From Tanypteryx hageni (Eukaryota; Arthropoda; Insecta; Odonata; Petaluridae), in assembly GCA_028673005.1 (NCBI GenBank), contig CM054114.1, forward strand, positions 122,727,307-122,791,306: a stretch of DNA of 64,000 nucleotides, written 5' to 3'. The position numbers and the translations under genes were made by a program. Shown piece by piece: positions 1 through 11,600 of the stretch (positions are counted from its first letter, which is position 1; each line of letters begins with the position of its first letter). The notes beneath the pieces were generated by a model that had not been told where the DNA came from, searched no databases, and saw nothing but the letters and a program-made list of their open reading frames with translations.

Positions 1-102
1 ATATGGCAACACTGGCATATCTGCCTGATGTTTGCACTGTATCCGTGACCTTGAGATGTCTGCTTGGCATGCAAGTCGAGTAGGGAAATTTGAAGCCTTA
101 AC

Positions 103-424
103 ATGAGTTTAACATTAGCAGAGCAGGTGTTCATCGTTGAACATTATTTCATGTCAAACACGTACGCAGAATGCCAGAGGTCATTTAGGCATGTGTTTCC
201 AGATTCGCACGTTCCGAATAAATCAACAGTAACGTTTTCATGAAACAGGCAGTGTGTGCGACAAGAAACGATCCAGCAGCCATCACTTCTCACTAATGAA
301 ATATTGAACGAAGTTAGTCTGTGTTTAACACAGTCATCCAGAAAATCAATCAGAAGACTATCTCAGCAGACTGGATTGACCTATAGAACTGTGCATGACT
401 TTTGCACAAAAAGTTACAGTAAGT
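103..424 (+). pseudogene. Tc1/mariner-like transposase, N-terminal helix-turn-helix remnant
   Basis: The plus strand reads MSLTLAEQVFIVEHYFMSNT, then CQRSFRHVFPDSHVPNKSTV and a TGA stop. After a frame change it resumes with SLLTNEILNEV and SSRKSIRRLSQQTGLTYRTV. This is the DNA-binding half of an arthropod IS630/Tc1/mariner-type transposase: a DUF4817-like helix-turn-helix and a second one with RKSIRRLSQQTG. No DDE catalytic half follows. One stop, one frameshift and loss of the 3' half make it a dead fragment. Confidence 0.75.
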
Positions 425-2512
425 GTTGCGTGAATTTTGGCTCGTCCTGTGTTAAAATTTGCCCGAGAAAATCTTTACTTTGGATCACAATTTACTATTT
501 AAATTGCCCTCTACTACTTCCACCAGCAATACCTTAAGTTAAAATTTTCTCTACAAAATTGATTAACTAATCAAATCTTCCAGAGTTCACGATAAAACTA
601 AATGTTATTGCTAACATATCAGTCTTAATTGATACTATTTATATATTGTGCATTTTGTCAGTGTGTCAGAAAAGAACAATGCCACTTCACATCTATCATA
701 TGTGAAGGTCATGGATCACCCCATCATGACAATATAACATTATCTTTTGTCCCTGAATGGTTATTGGACAACATGGCCTGTTAACTACATTATTGAAATT
801 TCATTAATAGTATTTATAGTTCCTTTTTTGGTTGCAAATATTGCCTAAAACATTTAAATTAAAATTTTTTGAGTATTTAATATAAGCAATTGTTGGAAAA
901 CTTAATTTGAAAATAACATTTTGATAGAAAATATTTTTGCAGTACAATTTTACCATACTACCATCACTTGGTCATACAAGGAACTAGCATAATCTTAAAT
1001 GTGCGACCAGCCGAGACAGTTTGTGTTCCCCACCAGGAGGCACTGTAGTATTTTTACATGCATTAATGCTGTAAAAAACATTAAAATAAATATGTACGAA
1101 TATCTAATAGCAGCATTTGTCGCAAAATGTAATTTGAACAAAATTTTCATAGAAAATATTTGTTGTGCATTTTTCTATTACTGCCATCTTTTGGCTGTAT
1201 ATGGAACTGGTATAACCTTAAATGCTGGACCGTCGGAGATAGTTGAAAAGTTCTCCACCAGGAGGCTCTATAGTATTTTGGAATACATTTCTAAAAATAA
1301 ACCATCCATATTCATGATTTGCATTGGATTAATTTATCATGCTGATGGAAGTAAACACGCATTTTATTGATGCTGCAATAAGCAGCTAGAAAACTTGAAC
1401 TAAAAAATATTTGAAATTAAAATCAACAACAGTAACTACCATACTAACTAATAATGTATGAATGAACTAGGTAATATAAAACCATTAAGGTGAGTTAAAG
1501 GACAAGAGTAAACTTTTAAAAATTTTGCTTTTCACACTAATGGTAAGGACGAGAGAAAAGTACCTTTAAAACTTTTAATAGTACCATCACAAAAACTAGT
1601 ATTTACAATAGGGAAAAATTGATCGGAAAAGTCACTGAGGAATCATGCACTGGTAAATCATTCCTGAATCCTTACTTGACCCATTTCAGCCATAGCAGAT
1701 ATAATTTTACAGCCTTTTCCCACAGGCATTGTCTTTCTATGTTTTTGTTCTTATTTCATTCTTTTAATGAAGTCACCATATATGAAAATATGTTATTGTT
1801 AACATCATCTGCTGCAGACAAAATCTGTCCATCATGAAGTGGAATTTAAATTGTGTGTGTCATGGAAATGGTTGATATGGTAAATATGTCAGTTTTGAAG
1901 AACAATCTCTGGCATGCAAGCATAAAATGACACTAAAATTGTTTGTCTTAACAAAACTTCATTTTAGCCAAATCATGAATGAAACTCATAAAAGCACTCA
2001 CAGAATAAACATTCTCTCTTGAACTTCAAATGTAGGCATTTACTTTCCAGGCCAACATTCTCAAATAAAATTATTAGTAATATTTAGAAGATAGCAGCAA
2101 GAGGAAAAAGGATAATTAAACTAGTCTCTTTGACAATGTTTGAGAAAACTACACACAAAATAAGACCTTTAAACATTGGACTTACATGACATGCACTTTT
2201 GTGCAAAATACCATGTAAACAAGATTGATGACAACTAACAACCTTTCAGAATTATAACTATTCAAATCTGAACTTTCACACAAACAAATTATGTTGTGCT
2301 CACGAAAATGGTGTCAAGTGATCATTTACCACAGAATCTTCAAAATCAATTAACTCATACATGATCATTATAGTGAATGACCACATGGAAGGATTCTTAT
2401 GGCAAAAACACAATGGCACATTCACAAAACAATTTCACCAGTCGATCTACAAATTACAATTTTTGCTATATCACATGAAAAATAGAACTTAATAAAATAA
2501 TTTCATAAATAC
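425..2512. other. Non-coding stretch with diverged tandem repeat, downstream side of lilli exon
   Basis: No supported gene. AT-rich DNA within the intron that follows the 2513-2609 exon. It contains one diverged tandem duplication at about 895-1340 (separate entry). Short open frames at 999-1370 and 1619-1837 lack coding character or homology. Confidence 0.6.
895..1340. repeat. Diverged tandem duplication, unit about 230 bp
   Basis: Two blocks run in parallel. The first has CATAGAAAA-like sequence, a CCATC-CTTGG stretch, GGAACTAGCATAATCTTAAA and CCACCAGGAGGCACTGTAGT. The second, about 230 bp on, has GGAACTGGTATAACCTTAAA and CCACCAGGAGGCTCTATAGT. By eye the similarity is roughly 70% with small gaps. 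A third, weaker start may lie near 1385. It looks like an old tandem duplication or two copies of a dispersed repeat. Confidence 0.6.
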
Positions 2513-2609
2513 CTTCTGCTGATATTCAGTTAAGATCTTCTGGTACTCTTTCACTTCATGTTTTCTCATCTTGAACAACTTGAGGTGGAGGAGTGACTGA
2601 GTCCGAAGA
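2513..2609 (-). CDS. lilli: lilli exon: C-terminal homology domain helix, last exon in window
   Basis: This 97-nt exon encodes [19 protein letters not shown], then [13 protein letters not shown]. The SLLxLxLFKxxK helix is diagnostic of the AFF C-terminal domain. It lies between TTTTCAG and the donor GTATTT, and ends in phase 0. Family members continue for roughly another 100-200 residues, ending in a conserved helical bundle. No GC-rich or conserved coding match for that tail is visible between 1 and 2512, so the final exon(s) should lie beyond the low-coordinate edge. Confidence 0.93.
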
Positions 2610-5600
2610 CTGAAAATTAACAGTATGACAGAATTTCATAGGAATGCTTTAATATTTAGGAAATTTCTTCATGCTTATTGGAGAAAGACTTTCGCTGAAA
2701 CATTACAAAATGGAACCAACCTTAATACTGCCAGCTTGTTATCTATACTGCCTTGCTGAGAATTATTTTGCTGGTTCCGGAATTTAGAGGAGATGTATCT
2801 GAAAGAAAGATTCAAATTCCTGAGTAACTTCTACACTAGTAAATGTATAACAAAACAAAATAAACAATAATCTTTAAAAAGCAAATAATTTTCTTAAAAA
2901 TCCCTAACAATTACCATTAAATAATTTAAAATTCTATGGTTGATAAGAAATAGAGAATATGAGAAATTGGATATTGCAACTAAATGAGGTTAGCATAAGT
3001 TTTACAACATAAAGAGAACATACATTTCAAGGAGATGGCTATAAAGGCAGCAGCATCATCATGTTGGGAGAATCCAAAAATGATAAGATTAAAAATAACC
3101 AACAAGGAAAGAAAAATGACTTCACCATCTATAACCGATCCTTTTATTGAGATGATTAAAAATACATTATAGAAGATGCAAAAAAAACAGACCCCAAATA
3201 CTTGACTGAATCTGGAGATTCCTAGATCTAGAAGCAATTCTATTAACATTACATAAACAAACTTACTTGATAAGGCTCAACGTGTCTTTGTACATGGTGA
3301 AGGCAGCTTTCTCCGTGATACTCTCATGTTCCATAGCATTGCCTGTGAGAAGGAAGTAGAGCACTGCCTCCAGATACTGCATCGCCTGAGCAGTGTGGTC
3401 AGTCTCACGATCTGCGCCATGCTTGAGCCTCTTGGCCTCTGTCAGGTACTGGTCCTGGTCCCTGCATTCCAAGAAGAATATGACATTTCACTCATCCGGC
3501 ATGAAATACTAAGTTTTTACCTCTCCTATTTTCCAATCAATCTTTTCAAACATCTGGCAAGAAATGCTAAGCTTTTACCTCCTCTATTTTCCAAATTAAT
3601 CTTTTCAAAAGCACACACAAATATGAATAAAACAGACAAAACCAATTGCTTAACCTTTATCAGATGTTATTTAAATACCTTTTACTGGTCAATGTGGTCG
3701 ATTCTTTTTTTTTTTTACTTTTAACCCTTATCGTATGACATTTAAATTCTCGCAGCTGCCTCACAGCCAATTTAGTTAGGATATTTAAATATTAAACGTT
3801 TGTTTGTATAAATTATCATATCTAAGAACACCACATCAGTGGCGTAACTAGGTTCTCCTTTGCCCAGGGGCAACTAACAGAGATGCATCCCCCTCCCTTT
3901 GCTCTCTATACAATTTTCCAGAAAAATGTAATGGGAGAATGTGATGGAAACCTAAGCAGACTATACTAGCATTTTAATTCAGAATATATTATTAATATTA
4001 TTATTGTTTATAAACAGAAACGTTAATTTCTGGTTCATGAGTTTGCACCCCTTTAGCCCTGCACCCCTCTGCTCCCCCCACACTATGCCACTGCATCATA
4101 CCATTCCACAGTCTGGATGATATCATAGGCCTATGAATTCCTATAAGCAGACTTAGCACCCAGCATACATTTAAATGTATGCATAGCTGTGAGCGCCTAC
4201 ATTTGGTGCACATTTAAATGTATGCACAGATGATAAGGGTTAATTATAAGAAAGCAGAGGAAAATCCAGAAACTTTCCAAAGGGAGGTGATGGGGGCTTG
4301 ATTGCCCCTCCCCCCTCTTGGATCTGCCACATCCACTGAAAATCTCTACCCCTCAGAACCTTCCTTTCCCTTGCACTAAAGATCTAATCTGCGGCCATAA
4401 AGCAAGGAATTTTGCACAAATGGGTTTCAGAATGCATCCAGAAGAGGGCAATGGGGACACCCAACATTGCCCTAACCTTGGATCTGCCACTGTAAGCAAG
4501 TATAGCAATGGATATATTTGAAGTTCTAAAGCCAGGCTCAGGCTAATGGTTTAAGACCTAAGAGAATTAACAATGAAATTAATTTTTGAACAAGAGACTA
4601 AAAATGGGAAAGTTTACAATTCCCAATCCACCTGTTAAAGGTTAGTTGTAAGTTTTAATAAAGATTTTTCACCTTGCCACATGTACATCAATATATTACC
4701 ATCTTTTGATTTCATTCCAATAAAAATGTCTATCATGATTTGAATTTTTTTTGAAAAAATAGAATGATTACAAATGTGATCAGATACCCATAATCTTACT
4801 AGTTCAACAATCTAGCATATTTAAATTAAAAAACACTAAATGAATATTCCTCAGATTCAGGCAGAGAAAACAACATGCAGTAATGATGATGACGCAAGCA
4901 AATAAAGGAATCACATCCGAAGAATGAACCTACCTTTCCTCTAATTCTGGGAAGTCTTCTTCCGACCTCTCAAAATACGAGTGGTAAACCTTGCGTAGAG
5001 GGATAGACGATGATGCTGAGGAGGAAGGTCGGTTGCCGTTGTGGACTGCAGCCTCCCTCCACGCTGCATCGGCACCCTCTTTGTTGCTCGACAAGGAGGA
5101 CAAGATGCGAGGGGAACAATCAGGATGCATGGAAGGAGGGGTATGAGCTCTCGACTCTTCCTCTCCCCATCCTACCTCGCTGACTGCCGTCACAGCTGTG
5201 GAACTTGCTTCCCGGTCATGATTGGTCAAGGGGGCATCAGTGGATGCACTTGGCCGCGGTCCGAGTTCGATGAGGACCTGAGGGGAGATGAGATATGCAT
5301 GTTTATATCACCTCAAGCTAATACAAAAAAAATTATTTAACAATTATACATAGCTTTCTGAAGAAATTCAAACTAAACAACAAGAGAATAACTTGTTAAG
5401 TCTGTTTTTCAATCCAAATATAATAAAATACCAGGTTCGTTCGTGCGTAACTGGTGATAAAAATAGCTTAAAAGATGAATAACTTGATCAAATATTTACA
5501 TATAACAATGAAATTTGACAGAAATGGTCTGCTCATAAGTAAAAATCCTCTGATGAAGAAAAAATTAAGAAAAACATCCAGAGTTTGAGTCCATGGCTGG

Positions 5601-8600
5601 TGATACATTCCCCATAACATAACCCATAGAAATCGATTTTTTGACCTGCAGACTTTTTTCTTTTGCAAAATTAAATTAGAAGTAATTGACCTACGATCTT
5701 TGGATAAAAGCCATTTGAAAGGAAAATAAACAGATTCTTATTGTCGATTTTTTCTTTCGGTTCGAAATCGCTCGAACTATGCATAAAAATTCAAAATTTC
5801 ATGAAAATATTGCATTTTTTGTGAAAGGTTCCCATGACAAGAGAACAGATTGTTGAACTCGAGATCCTCATTATTGTATGCTTTCTTATATATGCAAAAA
5901 ATTGACATGATGTAGAAATCATGAAAATTTAAGACCACAACACACCATATCATGGAAAATTAATTCCAGGCGAGGATCACACATTCACAAAAAATGTCGT
6001 TTTAAAACAGCTTGTTACACTAATCATTAAATCTTCAAACAGGTTTTGCCAAAAATAAACAATACAAAACATTTAAAGAAGTTTTAGTTTGAGAAATTAA
6101 AAAAGAAGTTTTTCATTCACTTTGTTTTTCAGCAGAAAATTTCCAAACACTCAAATTTCTATTATCATCCCATCATTTTTGATGGGTCTTCACTACTGTT
6201 TTTTAGTAAAATCTCACTAGAAAAATTACTGATTTAACAAAAATTTCACCATGGGAAAAGTTTCCAAGCTCTCCAAGACTTTCAATTATAACATTTCAAA
6301 GTGAATCTCTATTTATGTATATAAGTAATGCTCATGGAATGAACTAATTCCAAAAATTTGATACCAACTTTATGGCTCGAATCAAATTGAAAATCAAGAT
6401 AATGGAACTTTATTTGAATCAACTATGATTAAAATACCATCAGGGAGTTAGAGACTTGGCTGAAATGTGTATAATATTTTTGGGACAACAGTACATACTT
6501 TATACAAACTTTGTGAATGATCAATAATAAATATATCCAACGGGTTTTCAGGAGTATGCAATGTATGAAGGTTACTACACAGCTTATTTATTTTACGCAA
6601 TATAGGTTTTATAACTTTTAATATTTCGTTATCACACTAATTTTTTTCATGCAAAAACCATTTCATTTTGAGCCACTCTTGAATATTGGCAAAGGAGGCT
6701 CAGGCTGGACCTAGTCCAGATTAATGAGGTTTCGCTTTATCAAGTGTACATAGAACTCCCTAAATGTATTGGCAAAAAGGTTGCCAAATGATCTAAACTC
6801 ACCCGACTAGAAACAGCTGGAGAGTTATCTTCTCCGACCTCCTCACACTTCCTCCTCTTACTTCCCTCGGAGTGGTGTGGAATGCCCATAGACGAAGCTG
6901 CGTGCTCTTGGTGCCGTCTCTTTCTATCTCTCTCCTTCCTGTGACTCCTCTCTAGCACTCCCCTCCCCCCTCCACCTATGCTCTCTCCAGATGCCCGCCC
7001 TGCTTCACCTGACGACCTCCCGCTACCATCTTTCCGTCTCCCGCTGCCCGAACGTGACACCCTACTCGAGGATGCCGTGGAAGCCGATGAAACTGAGCCC
7101 GAGCTTGGTCTTCTCTCTCTCCCACTGACAGGCACAGGTTGCAACCTGGAGGACAATGCAGATGAAGTTTCATCCTCCACTGTTCTTGATGTTCCCTCCC
7201 TGAGGAAATAAAAAAATGTTTGAAATACCTTCTCCATTCAATGAATAAGTAAAAAGTAACAAAATTCATGTAATTTACATGTCACCATTTAAAAACAATG
7301 ACAAAAAGACCATCAATCAATAATGGAAATCCATCACAGAACAAACACGAGAACATCAGACAAGTGAGAAAATGCTGCTTATTGGGAATTTTAATGTCGA
7401 AAACCTCTTTGTTCGTGCAATATTTCACTTTCCCATTTAAAAGGCGTCCATATAATTTAAAATTTATTTCCCGTCAAAAATTATTGGTAAAATAAAATAA
7501 AGGGAACAAACAAAAAATAGAGCTTGATGTTAACCATGAGATGAAATTAAATTGGAAAACAAAAACCCCATGATATATACACAATACATTAAGACAGTTA
7601 ACAAAATAAAAATTGACAAGATATACTAAAACATTAAAACTTGTACAGTATGGCATATATTTCTTTAAATTACTACAATAAGAGGATGAACAACCATCAA
7701 TACAGATTAAACAACAATCTCTTTATGAAAAGTCAATTAATGTAAAAATTTATTCCTTATTTTAAGATTAAGCATGCTCAAAGCAAGAGAATTCAGCAAA
7801 AAAACTGAATTTATTGGGACAGCACTCACTTGCTACGCTCCACTGAAGATGCTTCCGGTACCATTGAAGAGCCTACATCAGCACTTGCCGACCTGTGTTT
7901 TTCTGATGGCAAGACAGCATCGGTAGCTTCGGATGATTGAACACTCCCTGACAAGTCCATATCTGATGTCCCTACGGCACCAAACAACCGGCAGTTTTTA
8001 CTGCTACCAGTGGGAGATGAGGGTGGGGAGGCCTGCTCTCTCTTTATCTTACCAAATTCAAACAGTCGTGAGGAAAACCTAGCAGCGTCTGAGTCAGTCC
8101 GTCCACCTCCACCGAGTTGAGGAAGAAAGCGATCCAGCCTAGCAAGGGAAATCCTACAGATTATGCTGGGTCTCCCCTCTTCAGAGTATGAAAGGGGTGG
8201 GATGGGAACCACTTCCTCAAGAGATGGCTTAACGTCTACTGGGCTTACTGGAGATGGAGGGGCGACTACTACGACCTTGGGGGACACAGGTTCAATTTTG
8301 GGAATGAGCGTTTGGGGCTTAGGTATGGAATCTACCAGCATCTCCACCTCGACTGCAGGGGTTTCCTCTTCTCCACTCCTGGCCACATCACGAGATTTAC
8401 CCCCACCACACTTGCCACCTTTCGCACCTCCCTTCCCCCCACCTTTGGCTCCGCCCCCCTTGGCACCCGTATTGCCCCCCTTATCACCGACTTGCTCTCG
8501 CTTCAAAGAGGTCGAGAAGAGCTTCCTAAGGGTGTCACTTTTCTTCTTGTCCTGGATCGCCTTCCCCTCGACATCCAACTTGGGTGGGCTCTCCTCCTTC

Positions 8601-11600
8601 TTCCCCTTCCCCCCTTTACCCTTCTCGAGCTGTTGTTGGGGAACCACCACAGACTCGACCTCCTCATCCAATCGCCCACCGCGCACTCTATGCCCCACAC
8701 CACTCCCTTTTCCCCCACCCTCCATCATGTCTGAGCACACGGGAGATGTCACGGGTGATGTTGTCCGCCCCACTCGGGGACTCTTGCGCACTGAGGGAGG
8801 TCTCCCTCCTCCCCTTGGCGATTTCCTTGGTGTGGGAGGCACCGATGGTGAAGGCAGGACCCTTGACCCTGGAGTCCGCTTTCCCACCTCTACCACATCC
8901 GAGTCACTGTCCCTCCTCCTGATCACTTCTTCACTGTCTGAAGATGTTGGACACTCTTCCACGCTCTTGGGCTTCGAGCTCCCTCCTCGCCTCCTGTGTG
9001 AGGATGTCGCCTTCTCGTCCTCCGCGCCCTTCCTCCTCCTCCGCCTCTTCGGTGACACTTCCGAACCCCGGCTGCGCCCTCCCTTTCGAGACCGGCTCGT
9101 TTGCACAGACACCAAATCCCAGTCCGAGTCATCAGAATCACTCGAAGGAGCCATGTGCTTCGTGGGTGGGACTCGGGGTGGTGGGGGAGGACCTGGCCTC
9201 GGTCCACCAGGCTGTCCAACTCCTCTCGTGCGCCGATGCAGCTGCTGCAATTCTCCATCCCTCTCATCAGGATTCCCCCTCTTCGAGCCTGAAACCTTTC
9301 TGCCTCTGGTGATGCTGGGTTGTTCGTCAGAATCCGAAAGACCAGAAAGGAGAGGTTCGGGAGGTTTCTTGACCTCTGCTAATAGCTCCTTTTCCTCCTC
9401 TTCATCCGTCTCCCCTTCCTCCAACTCACCCTCCTCTGGCTCTTCCTTGGGCAAACGCTTCTTCTTGTCCCCATCTGCCTTCCCCAGAATCCCAGGACCT
9501 TTGACACTATCCTTTTCCCCTTGGCTAACTGCACTGGAATCCTTTTGTGGAAGCTGAAAAGAATGCAAGCTAATTAACTTCATAAACTTGGCCAGCAGAT
9601 GCAATTTTATCTACTTTGGCTTCACTTTATTTCTGCAGTGTCTGCCGTAGTGATTCTTCCATAAAAACACCCAACCATTTTCTAGGAAACTTCTATGAGA
9701 ACCTACCTGTTTCCATAAAAATTTTTGTTTAAATTTGTTCTGAATGAAACTTTTTTATAATATCAGAAAGTATAGGTAAGCAATGCAGACCAAAGCAATC
9801 AAGGCCAAATAAAAAGAATTGCCTTTTTGAAACTTGAGTGATGGAAAGCTTTTTCACATTTGGATACGCTAAAAAGTAGCATGGTTTTTTTTTGGAAAGG
9901 CCCATTCTTAGGATTTTGGGTATCGCTTAAAGGAAAATGTGCAAGTGACTTCTAAATGGGTAGTGCAAAGGAAAGAATGGTAGAAAGTGAGTGAGAGAGA
10001 GCACGTGTTAAAAAAAAAGGATGGAAAGACGGGTGGTATTTTTCGCTTTGGAAAAAGATTGATGGGTGTTAATGGGAGTTCCGAACGAGAACTCACCCGC
10101 GATGGCTTGGTGGGGGATGGATTGACGGGTGGTGGCTGAGGGGATCTCCCATTCTGCGCACCAGAAGATGAAGTTGGTGTAACTGAGGGATCATTCTGGA
10201 GAAAGTAGCGCAAGTTCCAGCGACGCGGCTCCTCCTAAAAACAAAGTCCATCATGATCTCAACTACTTTTACAAGACATAACTAAAAGCTTATAGAATAG
10301 ACATTTAAGAAGTACCGTATTGGCCCAATTATATGGTGGGCTCAAATTAAAGGCAACCACCAATTACGGAAGTTCTGTGGTAGATTAGAGAGGGGGGGAT
10401 AGCACCTGGCATGCGTCAGGGGTCCCCATGAAATAAGGGGCCAGAAAAAAGGTTCGTAAATAATCTCAGAAATATTAAATATCTCAATTTAAAAATCAGT
10501 AGAACCTCTCCACAATTCCATAGAAAAACGATCGTTAAGAGTTGCATAAAAGAGTATCAGAGGTTTCAATATATATTTAGATTGTAGTGCCCCAAATTAT
10601 TTATCACCAGAGATCCCAAAAGGCATATATCTGCCACTGGTTTATCTAGGGAGAGATGAGGACAGGAAAAGAAGGATCAAAAGATATCGTCGGCCAAGAT
10701 CATAAAGCAAGCATGGTATTTCTGGCTTACATTAAAGAAAACATTGCCTTATAATTGGGCCAACACAGTTTGTGCAACAGAGAAACTTTTCAGTTTACCA
10801 GTTATTAAATAGCTAGACAAATTAGTCTCTTTATTGTTTTGAAATGCATCAACCCAAACTAAATATAAACTTTCTCATCTGAAGTCCATGAAATGTCATG
10901 TTGTTTGTGCCCCACATGAAACAAATGCCTGTCTGGAAAAGGGTTCTTTAAATTTTCCCATGTTTGATGCTTACAAGATGCGAAGTAATAGATGCTACCC
11001 ATGTAGCACAGACTACATTATGACTTATCCATCAAAATATTTAAAATAATCATACAATAAAAAAACCTCATTTCTGTGCAGATGCCCAACCAGCCAAGAT
11101 AGTTGGCGAATTTCTATGAAATGAATGATTTGATTCCAATCTTTCACTGAATTTGGGGCAACCTGCATTGTGTTCTAGGGGTGTCATTAATTCCAACCAG
11201 CTCAATGATATAAATAAACAAATTATTTTTTCTTATTTAATTTACTGCATTTTAATAACACAGGAATGAGTGTACCATATTTTTTATTTCCACTTTAAAA
11301 TTACTTAAAATCAAGATACACAGCAGGTATTTGAACTCAGGTACGGGGTAAATAATCAAGTTTTATTTAGATACCATCAAATTTAAAATATAGGTCAAAT
11401 TGGACTTTTAACAACAAAATTACAAGGTTTTTGAAGGAAATATTTTTGTTGCCATAGCAACCCAATTGTTGAAATTATGTTCTCTACTCCCAGTGAGGAG
11501 GAGTGGGAGGTTATTATTAGCTGTGTGGGCAGATAGCACTATGTCACGAGTGTGAAAGAGTAAGGGCAAGCAGGTTTCAGGAAATACGACAAAAGGGAAA

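Noticed and set aside
1..2500. Search for the last C-terminal exon(s) of lilli
   Set aside because: No sequence with the expected helical C-terminal motifs or coding composition on the minus strand; judged to lie outside the window.
3326..3724. 132-codon plus-strand open frame
   Set aside because: Lies antisense over the conserved C-terminal-domain exon and runs into the adjacent intron and repeat.
8163..9557. 464-codon plus-strand open frame
   Set aside because: Exact antisense of the large lilli exon, whose GC- and serine-rich bias keeps the opposite strand open. No domain, and the sense strand has splice sites and family motifs.
10097..10213. Taking the full open frame 9908-10213 as the exon
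   Set aside because: The GTGAGT donor at 10096 and the phase-0 match to the large exon set the true end; the rest is intron read-through.
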